NCBI RefSeq assembly: GCF_000022905.1
Contig: NC_012590.1
Location: 1,116,001 to 1,180,000, forward strand
From: Corynebacterium aurimucosum ATCC 700975
GTDB lineage: Bacteria > Actinomycetota > Actinomycetes > Mycobacteriales > Mycobacteriaceae
DNA: 64,000 nucleotides
Direction: 5' to 3'
The notes under the pieces were generated by a model, which was not told the DNA's origin, searched no databases, and saw only the letters and a program-made list of their open reading frames with translations. Below are positions 63,041 through 64,000 of the stretch, piece by piece. The translations under genes were made by a program, and so were the position numbers. Position 1 is the first letter of the stretch, and each line of letters starts with the position of its first letter.

Positions 63041-64000
63041 CTAGTAGGGGTAGACGGTAAGTTGCTCCCCTGTGGTGACGGGGCTCGTCAGCAGCGCGAA
63101 ACCTTGCGTGCCGGGCAGTGCTGCAACGTGGTGGCTGCGCATGCGTGGGCCAGGCGGTGGGAAGGCGGTGATGCTTCCCGCCATGGCAATGGAGCACGGC
63201 TGAATAAGCGGGCGGTGCGGATGTGGGAAGTCAGCCCCAGCGACGGCCGTCAGGTGCGGCCGGTCTAAAACTCCGGTGGGGCGGGGCAGCCCACGCAAGG
63301 AACGCATCAGCGGGGTGAGGTAGAGATGCGCGGAGACGAACGCTGCCACCGGGTTGCCCGGCAAACACACCACGGGAACACCGTCCCACAGCGCGTGGCC
63401 TTGCGGCGCGCCGGGGCGCTGGTTGACGTGTCCGAACCAATAAGAGCCGCGCTCCACGGCATCCTCAACGACCGCGCGAACCACGTCAAAGGCTCCTGCG
63501 GATACCCCGCCGGTGGTGACGATGAGATCGGAGTCAGCGGCAGCCGCGTCGAAGCGACGGCGCAGCTCAACGGGTGAATCGCCACATACCGTGCGGGCGA
63601 TGTCAACGGGGCCGGTAGTGCTAAGGAGTGCGTCGAGCATCGGACCATTGGAATCCGGGAGCTGGCCGTTGAGCAGCTCCTCACCCGTGGCAATGACGGT
63701 CACCCGCGGGGTGCGGTGGAGCACGGCGGTGTCGACGCTGGCGGAGAGGGCGGCGGCGATGAGGGAGGCGTCCACCAGCGTGGCGGCACCGGCTAGTTGG
63801 TGCCCGGCCTCGACGTGGGAGCCGCGCCGCCGGATGTGGTTGCGACCGGGTAGGCGGTGCACCGTGACGGTCTCAGGCAGTGGCCCGGGGCCCGGTGGAA
63901 TATCGGTGTCTTCCACGGGGATGACCAGACCATCAAAGCCCGCGGGTACTGGACCACCGGTCATGATGCGCAGCGCAGTGCCGGGCGGCGGGGTTTGGGC
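63041..64000 (-). CDS. moeA: molybdopterin molybdenumtransferase MoeA (C-terminal part)
   Basis: Inserts molybdate into adenylated molybdopterin. About 319 residues are inside the window; the N-terminus lies beyond the right edge, since the frame is open to 64000 (GTALRIMTGGPVPAGFD, the internal MoeA motif). TVIATGEELLNGQLPDSNGPML and TTGGVSAGAFDVV are the molybdopterin-binding motifs, and VCLPGNPVAAF is the expected later motif. First gene in the window of the moeA-moaC-mobA operon. Confidence 0.94.
   Translation of the reverse strand, partial: AQTPPPGTALRIMTGGPVPAGFDGLVIPVEDTDIPPGPGPLPETVTVHRLPGRNHIRRRGSHVEAGHQLAGAATLVDASLIAAALSASVDTAVLHRTPRVTVIATGEELLNGQLPDSNGPMLDALLSTTGPVDIARTVCGDSPVELRRRFDAAAADSDLIVTTGGVSAGAFDVVRAVVEDAVERGSYWFGHVNQRPGAPQGHALWDGVPVVCLPGNPVAAFVSAHLYLTPLMRSLRGLPRPTGVLDRPHLTAVAGADFPHPHRPLIQPCSIAMAGSITAFPPPGPRMRSHHVAALPGTQGFALLTSPVTTGEQLTVYPY

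Overview
The window is about 64 kb of a high-GC actinobacterial chromosome, almost certainly a Corynebacterium. The evidence is a corynebacterial 2-oxoglutarate dehydrogenase with a fused N-terminal acyltransferase part, the argS-lysA-hom-thrB order, lactate oxidation by LutABC beside a lactate permease, a split hut locus with an IclR regulator, and many GTG starts. I cannot fix the species from sequence alone.

Layout. 1-6449: the 5' part of odhA (leaves the window at the left edge), an unknown protein, a type-B carboxylesterase, a very acidic protein and an ECF S-component-like membrane protein. 6450-8123: an intact IS1634-like insertion sequence flanked by a perfect 99-bp direct repeat. 8300-13949: a small unknown protein, an MFS exporter, and a Nudix hydrolase plus PLD-nuclease/helicase/DUF3427 pair. 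13983-24965: histidine utilisation. A permease and hutG run leftwards; a YjiH-type transporter, an IclR regulator (probable HutR), hutH, hutU and hutI run rightwards. A nuclease-like gene bracketed by two palindromic repeats sits between hutH and hutU. 25336-30378: DEAD-box RNA helicase, a small membrane protein, an exported HNH-type nuclease and the PutP proline symporter. 30622-38305: four co-directional DNA-metabolism genes (SNF2 ATPase, SWIM zinc-finger protein, Mre11-like phosphoesterase, Rad50-like ATPase). 38330-42425: MarR regulator, small proteins, palindromic repeats, tRNA-Arg(CCG) and a secreted tripeptidyl-aminopeptidase-like hydrolase. 42530-49968: lactate use, lctP and lutABC, separated by a second IS copy with a frameshifted transposase. 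That copy is flanked by an 883-bp direct repeat, so a complete lctP survives beside a promoterless 3' copy. 50205-55634: argS, lysA, hom, thrB. 55640-64000: molybdenum and nitrogen-oxide metabolism: a cysteine-rich HTH regulator, a fused ModBC transporter, ModA, a DUF2249 protein, a polytopic membrane protein overlapping a copper nitrite reductase with an extra N-terminal cupredoxin, then mobA, moaC and moeA (moeA leaves the window at the right edge).

How the parts fit. Histidine is imported, deaminated (HutH), hydrated (HutU), ring-opened (HutI) and cleaved to glutamate and formamide (HutG). Glutamate feeds 2-oxoglutarate, the substrate of OdhA. PutP and the lactate system supply further carbon. 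The right-hand cluster couples molybdate uptake and molybdenum cofactor synthesis (as needed by a nitrate reductase, not seen here) with nitrite reduction to NO at the membrane.

The most unusual signals are the two IS insertions with very long, perfect target duplications (99 and 883 bp), each leaving a complete copy of the host gene; the palindrome-bracketed nuclease-like gene inside the hut operon; the cupredoxin-fused nitrite reductase with its separate membrane partner; and the two helicase/nuclease gene groups.
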